64,000 nucleotides of DNA from assembly GCA_020073185.1 (NCBI GenBank), contig JAIQFT010000009.1:62001-126000 (forward strand), in the 5' to 3' direction. This DNA comes from Terriglobia bacterium (lineage in GTDB: Bacteria > Acidobacteriota > Terriglobia > Terriglobales > Acidobacteriaceae). A model generated the notes under the pieces. It saw only the letters and a list, made by a program, of their open reading frames with translations, was not told where the DNA came from and ran no database searches. The position numbers were made by a program, and so were the translations under genes. Below, piece after piece: positions 52,912-61,638 of this stretch (position 1 is the first letter of the stretch; every line of letters begins with the position of its first letter).

Positions 52912-53252
52912 CGCGCACCGCCATCGCTTGCCGGCGCCAGCCGCCTGGTGAAGCAGGAGCGCGTCCCCTCGTGGCAGACCTTGCCTTCGCCCTCCACCTG
53001 CACCCGCACCAGCAACGAGTCCTGGTCACAATCCGTGGTGAGCGCCGTCACCTTAAGGCGGTTGCCGGAGGTTTCCCCCTTCGTCCACAACTTCCCGCGG
53101 GTGCGGCTGAAGAAGGTCGCGTAACCGCAGTCGAGCGTGATTCGCAGCGCCTCCCGGTTCATAAACCCGAGCATCAGGACCTCCCCGGTCGCGTCGTCCT
53201 GCACGATCGCCGGCGCCAGGCCCTGCATCTTGTCGAAATCGATTTCCACCAT
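52908..53252 (-). CDS. hisI: HisI, phosphoribosyl-AMP cyclohydrolase
   Basis: Cyclohydrolase of 114 aa. Zinc/magnesium site residues in [14 protein letters not shown] and [12 protein letters not shown], plus [18 protein letters not shown]. It lacks a HisE pyrophosphohydrolase domain, and no hisE gene follows. First structural gene of the operon, with GGCGAGGAGAAC before the ATG, just behind the attenuator. Confidence 0.96.
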   Translation of the reverse strand: MVEIDFDKMQGLAPAIVQDDATGEVLMLGFMNREALRITLDCGYATFFSRTRGKLWTKGETSGNRLKVTALTTDCDQDSLLVRVQVEGEGKVCHEGTRSCFTRRLAPASDGGAR

Positions 53253-53263
53253 GTTCTCCTCGC

Positions 53264-53304
53264 CAAAATGAAAAGGCCCGCTGAGGTTGTCAGCGGGCTA
53301 GGTC
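53264..53304 (-). terminator. Attenuator terminator of the his operon
   Basis: On the minus strand GCCCGCTGA (53290-53298) pairs with TCAGCGGGC (53276-53284) around a 5-nt loop, followed by CTTTTCATTTT. An alternative antiterminator pairs 53332-53345 with 53288-53304 (TGTCAGCGG with CCGCTGACA, and AGGTC with GACCT). The two structures share 53290-53298, so they exclude each other, as in classical attenuation. Confidence 0.9.
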
Positions 53305-53322
53305 TTTAGAATTGCCGGTTGC

Positions 53323-53394
53323 TTAGCTGGAGACCTCCGCTGACACGTTTTCGCCGTGGCGATGATGGTGATGGCGATGGGTCAGCGAAGTCAT
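53323..53394 (-). CDS. hisL: Histidine operon leader peptide
   Basis: A 23-codon peptide starting MTSLTHRHHHHRHG, with six His codons in eight positions, then a short tail and TAA. Stalling at the His codons when charged tRNA-His is scarce would free the antiterminator strand at 53332-53345, which begins just after the His run. The ATG is only a few bases from the predicted transcription start, so the leader may be translated from an almost leaderless mRNA. Confidence 0.9.
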   Translation of the reverse strand: MTSLTHRHHHHRHGENVSAEVSS

Positions 53395-53404
53395 ATTCGT
53401 CACA

Positions 53405-53432
53405 ATCATACGTGACGTATCCCTGCTGTCAA
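53405..53432 (-). promoter_or_regulatory. hisL: Promoter of the his operon
   Basis: TTGACA (53427-53432) and TATGAT (53405-53410) on the minus strand with a 16-bp spacer, near-perfect housekeeping consensus. Expected start near 53398. Confidence 0.85.
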
Positions 53433-53485
53433 ATGAAAAAACACGGGCAGACAAGGTCGCGTCTTCGGCGTCAGAACCCCCCGGG

Positions 53486-54727
53486 TCAATGATGCACTGA
53501 CCACGTCGCGCCCCCGTCGGCGGTCGTCCAAGTTTCGCCTTCGGTAGTGGTCACCGCGCCGTGCTGCGCGTCGCTGAATTCCACGCGCGCGATGTCGGAC
53601 TCCAACGTCGCGTCGCCTGCCGTCACCACGATGCGGGTCCACATGCGCCCGTTGTCCGGCGAATGATAGAGCGCGCCGCCCGCGCCCCCAGCCCACAGAT
53701 CGTGGCCCACGGCGGCCAACGTCCGGAACGTAGGCGTTGATGCGCCGACACGCACGAATTGCCACGTTCGCCCGGCGTCGGTTGAGCGTTCCAGTGTGCC
53801 CTCGGCGGAAACGCGCCAGTGCATCTGTGCGCTCAACGCCGTTTTCATTATCGGACTGCCCGCCTCCTCCGATGCAGGCGCAGTAGCGCGGCGCGCGCCG
53901 GCCCGGCCATTCAGTACAAACTTATCCTTGCCCTCGGTCTTGACCTTCTGCGCAGCCACCGCATCCGTTTGTGCCATCACCTCCGCCGAATCACGCGCGC
54001 TGCCGGCTTGGGACGCAGGCGCAATCGCCTGCTGCTGCTTCGACTGTTCCATCGCCGCCACGCCCCCAATCGGCGCGTTTGCGCTTTCATTAATTGGCGC
54101 TCGTGGCGCAGGCGCCGCCATCCCGGGCGCCTGGTCGTGCGCCTGCGATTGCGCTGCCTCATTGCTCTGCACGACTCGGTTGCCATGAGCTGGAGCCGCG
54201 TTCGCCATCACGCCAGAGATCGCATCCTTCTTCTTGTCGGCTCTGATTTCTGCCCGACCCGAGAGGCGCGCAGTGCGGCTCTCCTTCTCCAGCACGCGAT
54301 CTTGCGCCGGCGCTGGGCCTTTCGCATCAGCCAACGTCTCTTCGGCCCGCTTCCGCTCCGCCGGCTTAGCAACCGACTCTTCACTCGCGACTTTCGTGAC
54401 CGACACCGTCCGCCGCGAATTCTGCACCATGACCGCCGCCGCGACCACCACCACCGCCGCCGCGACTCCCGCCCAGCGCAACATCGGCCAGCGCGCCCAC
54501 CGCGTGCCACCTGGAACCGCAGCGGGCGCAGCCGCCGGGACCTCCGGCGATGCCAGCGATACCGCCTCGCGACACGCGCTGCACGCACTCAAATGCGCCA
54601 GCACCTGCGCGCGCTCGCGTTGGGTCAGTGCGTCCTCGGCAAATGCGGCGAGCAAATTGGCATCCGGATGTTCTCCTGCCGCCGGCTGCTGCAGCCGCTG
54701 CCTCACGAATTTGGGTAACTCGCTCAT
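53486..54727 (-). CDS. Zinc-finger anti-sigma-like membrane protein with BNR/YCF48-like C terminus
   Basis: This 413-aa protein has an N-terminal zf-HC2 motif (HLSACSACREAV, near residue 45), one membrane helix (WAGVAAAVVVVAAAVMV, near 95), a long low-complexity Ala/Gln/Lys periplasmic linker and a C-terminal domain with bladed-repeat motifs (ERSTDAGRTWQFV, YHSPDNGRMWTRI, WTTADGGATWSVHH). The zinc finger probably holds the sigma factor encoded just upstream (overlap ATGA) at the membrane, with the outer part acting as sensor. The C-terminal repeats resemble YCF48-like propellers, but only three blades are visible. Confidence 0.85.
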   Translation of the reverse strand: MSELPKFVRQRLQQPAAGEHPDANLLAAFAEDALTQRERAQVLAHLSACSACREAVSLASPEVPAAAPAAVPGGTRWARWPMLRWAGVAAAVVVVAAAVMVQNSRRTVSVTKVASEESVAKPAERKRAEETLADAKGPAPAQDRVLEKESRTARLSGRAEIRADKKKDAISGVMANAAPAHGNRVVQSNEAAQSQAHDQAPGMAAPAPRAPINESANAPIGGVAAMEQSKQQQAIAPASQAGSARDSAEVMAQTDAVAAQKVKTEGKDKFVLNGRAGARRATAPASEEAGSPIMKTALSAQMHWRVSAEGTLERSTDAGRTWQFVRVGASTPTFRTLAAVGHDLWAGGAGGALYHSPDNGRMWTRIVVTAGDATLESDIARVEFSDAQHGAVTTTEGETWTTADGGATWSVHH

Positions 54728-55656
54728 CTCATCTGCTCATTCCCACCGACGCGCCCGCCTCCACCATAGAACGTCGCCTGCTGACTTTCTTGCGCCAGCC
54801 GTGCGCGCACGTCCACCTGGACATCGCGAACGTCCGCCTCCAGCGCCTCTTCCGCCTGGCGCTTGCTCATCCCGCGAGCCGTCAGTCCGTTGCGGACTCG
54901 CTTCCTAACCGCGGCCGTGAGCTTCTCCACTCTGCGGCTGATCGTGGATTCATGCACGCGCAGCGTCTTCGCGATCTCCGCCAGTGTCCTGCCATCGAGA
55001 AAGTATGCCGCCAGCACGAATCTCTCTTCCGCATTCAACTGCGCCAGCGCTTCGTCGGTCGCCGCTTCCAGGCGCGGATCAACCGCAACGGCAGCCGAAG
55101 GCGCCGCCGCTGCAAACTGCACGCCCTCTTCGTCCTTCTCCTCCAGGCTGACCAGGCGCCGCTGGCTGCGATAGCGGTTAACGAACTCTTGCGCCAGCAC
55201 CGTGCGCAGCCATCCTTCCAGCGATCCGCGCCCGGTGTACGACTCCAGCTTCGACACCCTGCGCCCCTCGCGCGTCGTCGTGCCGTACAAGTCAGCGTAC
55301 AGCGAATCCGCCAGCTCGCGCCCGGTGGCATCGTTTTTCGCGATCCGCAGTGCCGCCTCGTACAGCTTCTCGCGAAAGCGGATGAGGAAATCCTGCCACG
55401 CGCGCTCGTCGCCCGCGGCGCATGCGCGCGCCAGCGCTAACTCCTCCACCCGCAGGCTGACCATCAACTCGCGCGTTTCCTCCGCCGTGGCCTCAGCCGG
55501 TAGATACCTGGCGGCGATCCCTTCCAGCACGCGCGCGAAATCCAGCGCCGACATCCCGTAGCGCGCACCGCCGCTGCGTTCAAACAATTCCGCGATCAGC
55601 GGCTCCCTACCCGCCAGAAACGCGCCCGCCGCCTCGGATTGGCTACTCCCGCTCAT
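54724..55656 (-). CDS. RNA polymerase sigma factor (ECF/sigma-70 family)
   Basis: This 310-aa protein has region 2 around ELALARACAAGDERAWQDFL and GRELADSLYADLYG, and region 4 around LAQLNAEERFVLAAYFLDGR and LAEIAKTLRVHESTISRRVE (helix-turn-helix). It is longer than typical ECF factors because of an N-terminal helical region (residues 1-90) and a C-terminal tail. The start ATG 55656 was chosen because upstream codons lack homology and a ribosome site. It forms a cassette with the downstream zinc-finger protein. Confidence 0.88.
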   Translation of the reverse strand: MSGSSQSEAAGAFLAGREPLIAELFERSGGARYGMSALDFARVLEGIAARYLPAEATAEETRELMVSLRVEELALARACAAGDERAWQDFLIRFREKLYEAALRIAKNDATGRELADSLYADLYGTTTREGRRVSKLESYTGRGSLEGWLRTVLAQEFVNRYRSQRRLVSLEEKDEEGVQFAAAAPSAAVAVDPRLEAATDEALAQLNAEERFVLAAYFLDGRTLAEIAKTLRVHESTISRRVEKLTAAVRKRVRNGLTARGMSKRQAEEALEADVRDVQVDVRARLAQESQQATFYGGGGRVGGNEQMR

Positions 55657-55807
55657 AACGATGATGGCTGGATGGTACCAAAACATCTGCCGCTCGGCTC
55701 CACCGCGCCGCTGCAAATTTTCTTCGCAAGTGGCGCAACTCGCATCGTTCTTCCGCCAGCAGGACAGGCGAGGCACAGTGCCGCCAGTCCAGCCAAGGAG
55801 AACGGAC

Positions 55808-56866
55808 ATGCCCCGCAAACTTGCAGCATTTATTTTCGTCCTCGCCGTGTCGCTGGCCGCCCTCGCCGGCGAGGTAAGCTCCGGCTACAAAGTGCTCTCG
55901 CCTATCAGCCACGGTAATCTCACCATCTTTCCAGTCGTCGCTCCCAGTACGCACGACACCTCCGCGTTCATGACCCTCGACGAAGGTCTTCGCTCCGGCG
56001 ACGTCATCGTCAGCGAAGCCGGACGTATCCAGCCGCTCATCCGCCGCGGTGGCCGCCCGATTCCCGCCGGCGGAGGCGAGGTCAATCGCCTGGTGCTGAT
56101 CAACAATTCCAGCCGTCCTCTGCTCCTGCTCGCCGGAGAAATTGTCACCGGCGGCAAGCAGGATCGCGTCATCGGCAAGGACCGGCTCGTCCCCGCACAT
56201 AGCGATCCCGTCGATCTCAGCGTTTTCTGCGTCGAGCCCGGCCGCTGGACCGAGGTTAACGCGAACTTCAAGGGCATGACCTCACAGATGGCGCAGCCCA
56301 GCGTGCGTGCCAAGGCCATGGCCGATAAGGACCAGCAGAAAGTCTGGAACGAGGTGCGCAATTCCGCCGCTGTCGCCGGCCGCTCCGTTCCCGCCCCCGC
56401 CGCTGCGGAAATCGCCGGCACCACTTCCTACGCCCGCGTCATGGATAACTCCGAAGTCAAAAGGCAGGTGGACGAAATCGCCGCGCCCGTGCAGCGCGAT
56501 TATCAGGGCCTCATCCGCGATCTGCGCGCGCGCAACGCCGTGGGCGTCGTCGCCGCTGTCGCGGGTCGCCTCGTTTGGGTGGACATTTTCGCCAGCACTT
56601 CGCTGCTGGAAAAATACTGGCCGAAGTTGGTGCGCTCCTACGCCGCCGAAGCGATGCCGATTCGCGCGGTTGCACCCGTCCGGGTGGACGTTCGCACCGC
56701 GCAGCAGTTTCTCGACGACATGGACGGCCGCCGCCAGGTCTCCGAGGTCGAGCCGGGCGTCTTCCGCCAGACCGAAATTTCTGGCGATGGCTTCAAGGTC
56801 TTTGAACTGACCTCGCTGTTGCCCAAGACCGGCTTTGACCTGCACCTCGCCAAAGCCGCCGAGTAA
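55808..56866 (+). CDS. Secreted ARPP-1 (DUF6569) domain protein
   Basis: This 352-aa protein starts MPRKLAAFIFVLAVSLAALA, a signal peptide, after AAGGAG. The body resembles the ARPP-1 family: FMTLDEGLRSGDVIVSEAG, VNRLVLINNSSRPLLLLAGE, IVTGGKQDRVIGKDRLVPA and VFCVEPGRW. These proteins are of unknown function and in some genomes occur beside ADP-ribosylglycohydrolase or phosphatase genes. Here it stands alone, divergent from the sigma cassette. Confidence 0.82.
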   Translation: MPRKLAAFIFVLAVSLAALAGEVSSGYKVLSPISHGNLTIFPVVAPSTHDTSAFMTLDEGLRSGDVIVSEAGRIQPLIRRGGRPIPAGGGEVNRLVLINNSSRPLLLLAGEIVTGGKQDRVIGKDRLVPAHSDPVDLSVFCVEPGRWTEVNANFKGMTSQMAQPSVRAKAMADKDQQKVWNEVRNSAAVAGRSVPAPAAAEIAGTTSYARVMDNSEVKRQVDEIAAPVQRDYQGLIRDLRARNAVGVVAAVAGRLVWVDIFASTSLLEKYWPKLVRSYAAEAMPIRAVAPVRVDVRTAQQFLDDMDGRRQVSEVEPGVFRQTEISGDGFKVFELTSLLPKTGFDLHLAKAAE

Positions 56867-56897
56867 TGGTTGTTGGTAATTAACCTTGTTTCTGAAG

Positions 56898-56944
56898 GGC
56901 GCGGCGGAACCCATCCCGAGCGCGGTCGAGGGAGCCGCGCCTTT
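56898..56944 (+). terminator. Hairpin after the ARPP-1 gene, with REP-like loop
   Basis: GGCGCGGC (56898-56905) pairs with GCCGCGCC (56934-56941), followed by TTT. The loop contains CCCGAGCGCGGTCGAGGGA, a core like the palindromic repeats elsewhere in the window. Confidence 0.5.
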
Positions 56945-57021
56945 CCAAGCCGCACAGCCGAAAACCGCTTTTTTGCGACCTTTCTCCCGGCGCGCGCTCT
57001 AAATCGTGGAGGAGGAGAGCC

Positions 57022-57351
57022 ATGTCGGAACTCGCCAGCCTCACCTGCGTGCCCTGCCGCGGCGGCGTACCCGCGCTGAAGGGAAAAGATCTGGAAGAGA
57101 TGAAGCGCAAACTTCCCGGCTGGGAAGTCATCAACGAGCATCACCTGCACAAGGCCTTCACCTTCCCCGACTTCGTCAAGGCCCTCGCCTTCGTCAATCG
57201 CGTCGGCGATCTCGCCGAGCAGCAGGGGCATCATCCCGACATCTTCCTCACCTGGGGCAAGGTCGAGATCGCCATCTGGACGCACGCGATCGACGGCCTC
57301 ACCAAAAGCGACTTCATCCTCGCCGCCAAAATCGACCAGCTCTACAAATAG
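57022..57351 (+). CDS. phhB: 4a-hydroxytetrahydrobiopterin dehydratase
   Basis: Pterin carbinolamine dehydratase of 109 aa. The active-site motif is QQGHHPDIFLTWGKVEIAIW (PCD motif [E/Q]xxxHHP), with FPDFVKALAFVNRVGDLAE before it and DGLTKSDFILAAKIDQLY after. GGAGGAGGAG precedes the start. It regenerates tetrahydrobiopterin cofactor, usually beside an aromatic amino acid hydroxylase, which is not in this window. Confidence 0.95.
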   Translation: MSELASLTCVPCRGGVPALKGKDLEEMKRKLPGWEVINEHHLHKAFTFPDFVKALAFVNRVGDLAEQQGHHPDIFLTWGKVEIAIWTHAIDGLTKSDFILAAKIDQLYK

Positions 57352-57400
57352 AGTTTAAGGACTTGCGAAGACTCTAACGGAAGGTTCGAACGCAGCAGCT

Positions 57401-57434
57401 TGTCATGCCGAGCGCAGCGAGGAATCTGCTTTTG
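57401..57434 (+). repeat. Interspersed repeat of the TGTCATGCCGAGCGC type
   Basis: TGTCATGCCGAGCGCAGCGA and the following GGAATCTGCTTTT match a common short repeat seen between genes in this phylum. It lies between the convergent phhB and LON-domain genes. Confidence 0.6.
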
Positions 57435-57450
57435 CCAACGCCCGACCGCC

Positions 57451-58056
57451 TCACACGTGCCCATTCCCGCCCGACTTCTGCCGTGCCTTCACCGCCCGGC
57501 GCAAGCTGGGCAGAATGCCCTCGTAATACTTCAGCAACGCCTCCACCCGCTTAGGCTCCGACCGCATCGCCAGCAGCTTCTGCTTGAAATCCAGATCGAA
57601 CGGCATTGACCCCGCCACCATGAACGACAATTCCTTCTCCGCCAGCGGCGGCGCCTCCGCCGTTGCGCCCAGCAAGCGCAGCGCCTCCGTGTGGATGTCG
57701 ATCAGCCGGGCGCTCCGCTCTTTTTGCGGTGGCTCCGGCTCATCCACCAGGTACAAAACCTCCGCGCGATAGAAACTGCGCTCGGTGTTGATGTCCATCA
57801 CCTCGAAGCGCTCCCGCCCCTCGGTCACGATGTCCATGCGCCCATCTTCGTACTGCTTGGTCACCGCAACGATCTCGGCCGTGCAACCGACGCTCGCCAC
57901 GCCCTCCGCTGTCCCGCGCACCATCCCGAATTTTTCCTTCGTCTCCAGCAACTCCCCGATCATTTCCTTGTAGCGCGGCTCGAAGATGTGCAGCGGCAGC
58001 GCCGCTCCGGGAAACAGCACCACGTCGAGCGGGAACAAGGGCAGAAGGCGGCTCAC
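57451..58056 (-). CDS. LON substrate-binding domain protein
   Basis: This 201-aa protein is the stand-alone N-terminal domain of Lon: LPLFPLDVVLFPGAALPLHI, FEPRYKEMIGELLETKEKFG, then the helical bundle. There is no ATPase or protease part. The start is a GTG (58056); the frame is open further upstream, but the extension is not Lon-like. Such proteins may act as adaptors or chaperones; function unproven. Confidence 0.92.
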   Translation of the reverse strand: MSRLLPLFPLDVVLFPGAALPLHIFEPRYKEMIGELLETKEKFGMVRGTAEGVASVGCTAEIVAVTKQYEDGRMDIVTEGRERFEVMDINTERSFYRAEVLYLVDEPEPPQKERSARLIDIHTEALRLLGATAEAPPLAEKELSFMVAGSMPFDLDFKQKLLAMRSEPKRVEALLKYYEGILPSLRRAVKARQKSGGNGHV

Positions 58057-58225
58057 GCCGCCATTGTATCGAATCAGTGCGCGCGCAATGCCCGCCGCCG
58101 GCCAGACAAAAATGTGCGCTGACAGCAGAACGCGCCTGGTTCGGGCCCTTGGATGTTTGCGCGCTCCAATCCGCGCGCACGCCCCGCCCTGCACCTTGCG
58201 TTACCATGGATGCGGTGGGGGCTGC

Positions 58226-59641
58226 ATGGCTGCCGTCAACGTCCTTCTCATCTCGACCTACGAACTCGGGCGCCAGCCTTTCGGCCTCGCCTCTCCCGCC
58301 GCCTGGCTGCGCGCCGAAGGCGCCGAGGTCTCCTGCCTCGATCTCTCGCAGCAAGATCTAAGCGAAGCGCAAGTCCGCGCCGCCGACCTGATCGCCTTCT
58401 ATCTCCCCATGCACACCGCCACCCGCCTCGCGTTCGCTGTCATCCAGCGCGTCCGCGCGCTTAAGCCCAACGCTCAAGTCTGTGCTTACGGACTGTACGC
58501 GCCACTGAACGCCGATCTTTTGCGCCAAGCCGGCGTCGGCGCCATCTTCGGCGGCGAATTCGAGCCCGCCCTGACCGAAACCGTGCGCGCCCTCACCCAT
58601 GACGGCCGCAAACTCCCGCCGCAATCCCGACCCGACATCTCCCTCGACCGCCTGCAATTCCGCGTGCCCGACCGCACCGGCCTGCCCGGGCTCTGCCAGT
58701 ATGCGCGCCTCGTTCTTCCCGACGGCTCGCTCCGCACCGTCGGCTACACCGAGGCCAGCCGCGGCTGCAAGCACCTCTGCCGCCACTGCCCGATTGTGCC
58801 CGTGTACCAGGGGAGATTTCGTATCGTGCAACGAGATATTGTGCTCGAAGACATACGCCGCCAGGTCGCCGCCGGCGCCGAGCACATCACCTTCGGCGAC
58901 CCCGACTTCTTCAACGGCATCACCCACGCGCTCGAACTGGTGCGCGCCCTGCACCGCGAATTCCCGCGCCTCACCTACGACGTCACCATCAAAGTCGAGC
59001 ACCTGCTCAGGCACGTCGCCGATCTCCATTTCCTGCGCGACACCGGCTGCGCCTTTGTCACCTCCGCCGTCGAATCGCTCGACGACCGCGTGCTCGCCCT
59101 CCTCGACAAGGGCCATACTCGCGACGATTTCTTCCGCGTCGTCGAACTCTTCCGCCACACCGGCCTCACCCTTGCCCCGACCTTCGTCGCCTTCACCCCG
59201 TGGATCGCTCTAGAAGGCTACGCTGAATTTCTCGAGACGATCTCCGATCTGAATCTCATCGCGAACCTCTCCTCCGTGCAGCTCGCCATCCGTCTCCTGA
59301 TCCCCGCCGGCTCGCGCCTGCTCGAACTTTCCGAAGTGCAGAAGATCATCGGGCCCTTCGACCAGGCCGCGCTCAGCTACCGTTGGGGCCATCCCGATCC
59401 GCGTGTCGACGCCCTGCAGCGCGAGATTCAGAGCCGCGTCCAGACGCTCACCGCCGTCGGCCACGGTAGGCGCAGCATCTTCGAAAACGTCCGCCGCCTC
59501 ACGGCCGAGTTCACCGGCGCCGCCGAACCGTCCCGCCTGCCGCTAACGCCGGCAACGCCATCACGCGCCACTGTGCCCTACCTCACCGAGCCCTGGTACT
59601 GTTGAGCCGAGCCCACCACGGGGCAGTTGGCCCCGCTCTGA
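58226..59641 (+). CDS. CUAEP-tail radical SAM selenoprotein
   Basis: This 471-residue protein is read through UGA (59603-59605). Residues 1-140 look like a degenerate cobalamin-binding domain (NVLLISTYELGRQPFGLASP). The radical SAM cluster is SRGCKHLCRHCPI (CxxxCxxC, near residue 180), followed by a TIM-barrel with EHITFGDPDFFNGITHALEL and VTSAVESLDDRVLALLDKGH. Without read-through it ends TEPWYC; read-through gives WYC-Sec-AEP-TTGQLAPL before the next TGA (59639). A family with exactly such a CUAEP or CCAEP C-terminal tail is known in protein family resources. The function of the family is not established. A SECIS-like hairpin follows at once. The ATG at 58226 has only a weak GGTGGGGG ribosome site. 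Confidence 0.88.
59619..59635 (+). promoter_or_regulatory. Candidate bacterial SECIS hairpin of the CUAEP gene
   Basis: CGGGGC (59619-59624) pairs perfectly with GCCCCG (59630-59635) around the loop AGTTG, 19 bases after the UGA. The loop holds GU near its 5' end, as in known bacterial SECIS loops. Confidence 0.7.
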
Positions 59642-59648
59642 CCGGATG

Positions 59649-59696
59649 CCACCCTTATCTCGCCCGGTTCTCTAGGCGAGATAGGGTGGGGTTTTT
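59649..59696 (+). terminator. Strong rho-independent terminator
   Basis: CCACCCTTATCTCGCC (59649-59664) pairs with GGCGAGATAGGGTGG (59675-59689) with one bulge, followed by GGTTTTT. It lies just after the Sec-extended stop of the radical SAM gene. Confidence 0.92.
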
Positions 59697-59802
59697 CCAT
59701 CTATCTATAAGCCCCTTCCGTTCCACTGCCTGTAACTTTCCCGCCCCGCGCGTCATCTCATAGCGTGTAAGTGCTAGCATTGAGTCAAGGTGTGGGAAAT
59801 TC

Positions 59803-60747
59803 ATGCTGATCAAAAAGGCCACAGACATCCGCTCCTCCGAAATCACTGGTAAGAGTCTTTATCTTGACCGCCGCAAGTTCCTGGCGGGCGCAGCGACCCT
59901 CGCCGGCGCCGCTGCCATCGGTGCCGCCTTCCCGCTGCCTGCCGAAGGGGGCGAGAAACTTCCCGGCGTGGTGAAAGGCCAGTTCAATACCGACGAGAAG
60001 CAGACTCCCTACAAGGACATCACCAACTACAACAACTTCTACGAGTTTTCCACCGACAAGTACGAGCCCGCGGGACTGGCCAAGAACTTCCGCACGCGCC
60101 CCTGGACGGTGAAGGTCGAGGGCATGGTGCAGAAGCCCAGGACCTACGACATCGATTCCCTGCTCAAGCTGGCCACGCTGGAAGAGCGCGTCTATCGCCA
60201 TCGCTGCGTCGAAGGCTGGTCCATGGTAATTCCCTGGGTCGGCTATTCCTTCAGCAAACTCATCAGCCAGGTCGAACCGCTGGGCAAGGCCAAGTACGTC
60301 GAGTTCACCACGCTCGACGATCCCGCGCAAATGCCGGGTGTGCGCTACCGCGTGCTCGATTGGCCCTATACCGAAGGTCTGCGCATGGACGAAGCGAATA
60401 ATCCGCTGGCCCTGCTCACCTTCGGCCTTTACGGCGAGGTGCTGCCCAACCAGGACGGCGCGCCGGTGCGCATCGTGCTGCCGTGGAAGTACGGATTCAA
60501 GAGCTGCAAATCCATCGTTCGCATCCGCTTCATGGACAAGCAGCCGGCGACCGCATGGAACAAGGCCGCGCCCAACGAGTATGGCTTCTATTCCAACGTC
60601 AACCCCAACGTCGACCATCCGCGCTGGAGCCAGGCCAAGGAACGCCGCATCGGCGAATTCTTCAAGCGCTCCACGCTCATGTTCAACGGCTATCAGGACC
60701 GGGTGGCGTCGTTGTATTCGGGAATGGATTTGAAGAAGTACTACTGA
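59803..60747 (+). CDS. msrP: MsrP, molybdopterin-dependent methionine sulfoxide reductase catalytic subunit
   Basis: Periplasmic enzyme of 314 aa repairing oxidised methionine in envelope proteins. Tat signal [19 protein letters not shown]. The molybdenum ligand Cys is in [18 protein letters not shown], with [15 protein letters not shown] and ENF-like motifs as in YedY. It needs the cofactor made by MoaA and the Tat pathway. The heme partner msrQ follows 225 bp downstream. Confidence 0.95.
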   Translation: MLIKKATDIRSSEITGKSLYLDRRKFLAGAATLAGAAAIGAAFPLPAEGGEKLPGVVKGQFNTDEKQTPYKDITNYNNFYEFSTDKYEPAGLAKNFRTRPWTVKVEGMVQKPRTYDIDSLLKLATLEERVYRHRCVEGWSMVIPWVGYSFSKLISQVEPLGKAKYVEFTTLDDPAQMPGVRYRVLDWPYTEGLRMDEANNPLALLTFGLYGEVLPNQDGAPVRIVLPWKYGFKSCKSIVRIRFMDKQPATAWNKAAPNEYGFYSNVNPNVDHPRWSQAKERRIGEFFKRSTLMFNGYQDRVASLYSGMDLKKYY

Positions 60748-60812
60748 TCGCGTCGGTAGAAACAAGAACCGCACGGGCTGGGTTGAAGGTTGAAGCAAGA
60801 ACCGCGCAGCGA

Positions 60813-60887
60813 TGTCATCCTGAGCGAGCCCCGCGCGATGAGCCTGACACTAACGAGGTCGCAGGGCGGCGCGAGTCGAAGGACCCC
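60813..60887 (+). repeat. Interspersed repeat between msrP and msrQ
   Basis: Begins TGTCATCCTGAGCGA and ends GCGAGTCGAAGGACCCC, the two halves of a common short repeat with an inserted centre. Non-coding spacer. Confidence 0.6.
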
Positions 60888-60972
60888 ATGGCAACAGGAG
60901 TCGAGCGACCTGTATTGCTCATCCAATACTCGAATCCTAGAACTTGGCACTGATGCTCGAGCCTGAATCCTG

Positions 60973-61608
60973 GTGAAAGTGAAAAGCCTCAAAGTCGTCG
61001 TTTCCTTCGCCGCCCTCATCCCGCTGGCGCGCCTGGGCTGGAAAGGCTACCAGCACATGCTGGGCGCCAATCCCATTGAAGTCATCACCCACTCCACCGG
61101 CGACTGGACCCTCATCTTTCTGATGCTGACGCTCAGCATCACGCCCCTGCGCAAGCTTACCCGCCAGCACTGGCTCATCCGCTTCCGCCGCATGACCGGC
61201 TTGTTCGCCTTCTTCTACGCCAGCCTGCACTTCACCACCTACATCTTTCTGGACAAGTTTTTCGATGTGAATGAGATGTTGAAGGACATCGCAAAGCGGA
61301 AATTCATCACCGTTGGCTTCACCGCGTTCGTGCTGTTGATCCCGCTGGCGCTGACTTCGACGCAGGGCATGATCCGCCGCCTGGGGAAGCGCTGGGTGAC
61401 GCTGCACCGCCTCATCTACATCAGCGCCATCGCCGGCGTCATCCACTACTGGTGGTTGGTCAAGGCCGACGTCCGCAAGCCCGAGTACTACGCGCTGGTG
61501 CTCACCATCCTGCTCGGCTATCGCCTCCTCGCCACTCAGCGCAAGAAGGCTGCGCCGCCTCTTCGCCCCACCGCTACCCGCCGCCCTGAAGTCGTGGCCG
61601 GAGACTAA
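60973..61608 (+). CDS. msrQ: MsrQ, heme-binding membrane subunit
   Basis: Membrane protein of 211 aa with about six helices (WTLIFLMLTLSITPLRKLTR, FRRMTGLFAFFYASLHFTTY, WVTLHRLIYISAIAGVIHYW) containing the conserved heme His residues. It passes electrons from quinones to MsrP. Start GTG at 60973. The spacer after msrP holds repeats, but no terminator is seen, so co-transcription is likely. Confidence 0.93.
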   Translation: MKVKSLKVVVSFAALIPLARLGWKGYQHMLGANPIEVITHSTGDWTLIFLMLTLSITPLRKLTRQHWLIRFRRMTGLFAFFYASLHFTTYIFLDKFFDVNEMLKDIAKRKFITVGFTAFVLLIPLALTSTQGMIRRLGKRWVTLHRLIYISAIAGVIHYWWLVKADVRKPEYYALVLTILLGYRLLATQRKKAAPPLRPTATRRPEVVAGD

Positions 61609-61618
61609 AGACATGTGG

Positions 61619-61638
61619 CGCGGGCGCCCTCGCCCGCG
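61619..61638. terminator. Perfect GC hairpin after msrQ
   Basis: CGCGGGCG (61619-61626) pairs with CGCCCGCG (61631-61638) around CCCT, 11 bp after the msrQ stop. No T-run follows. Confidence 0.45.
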
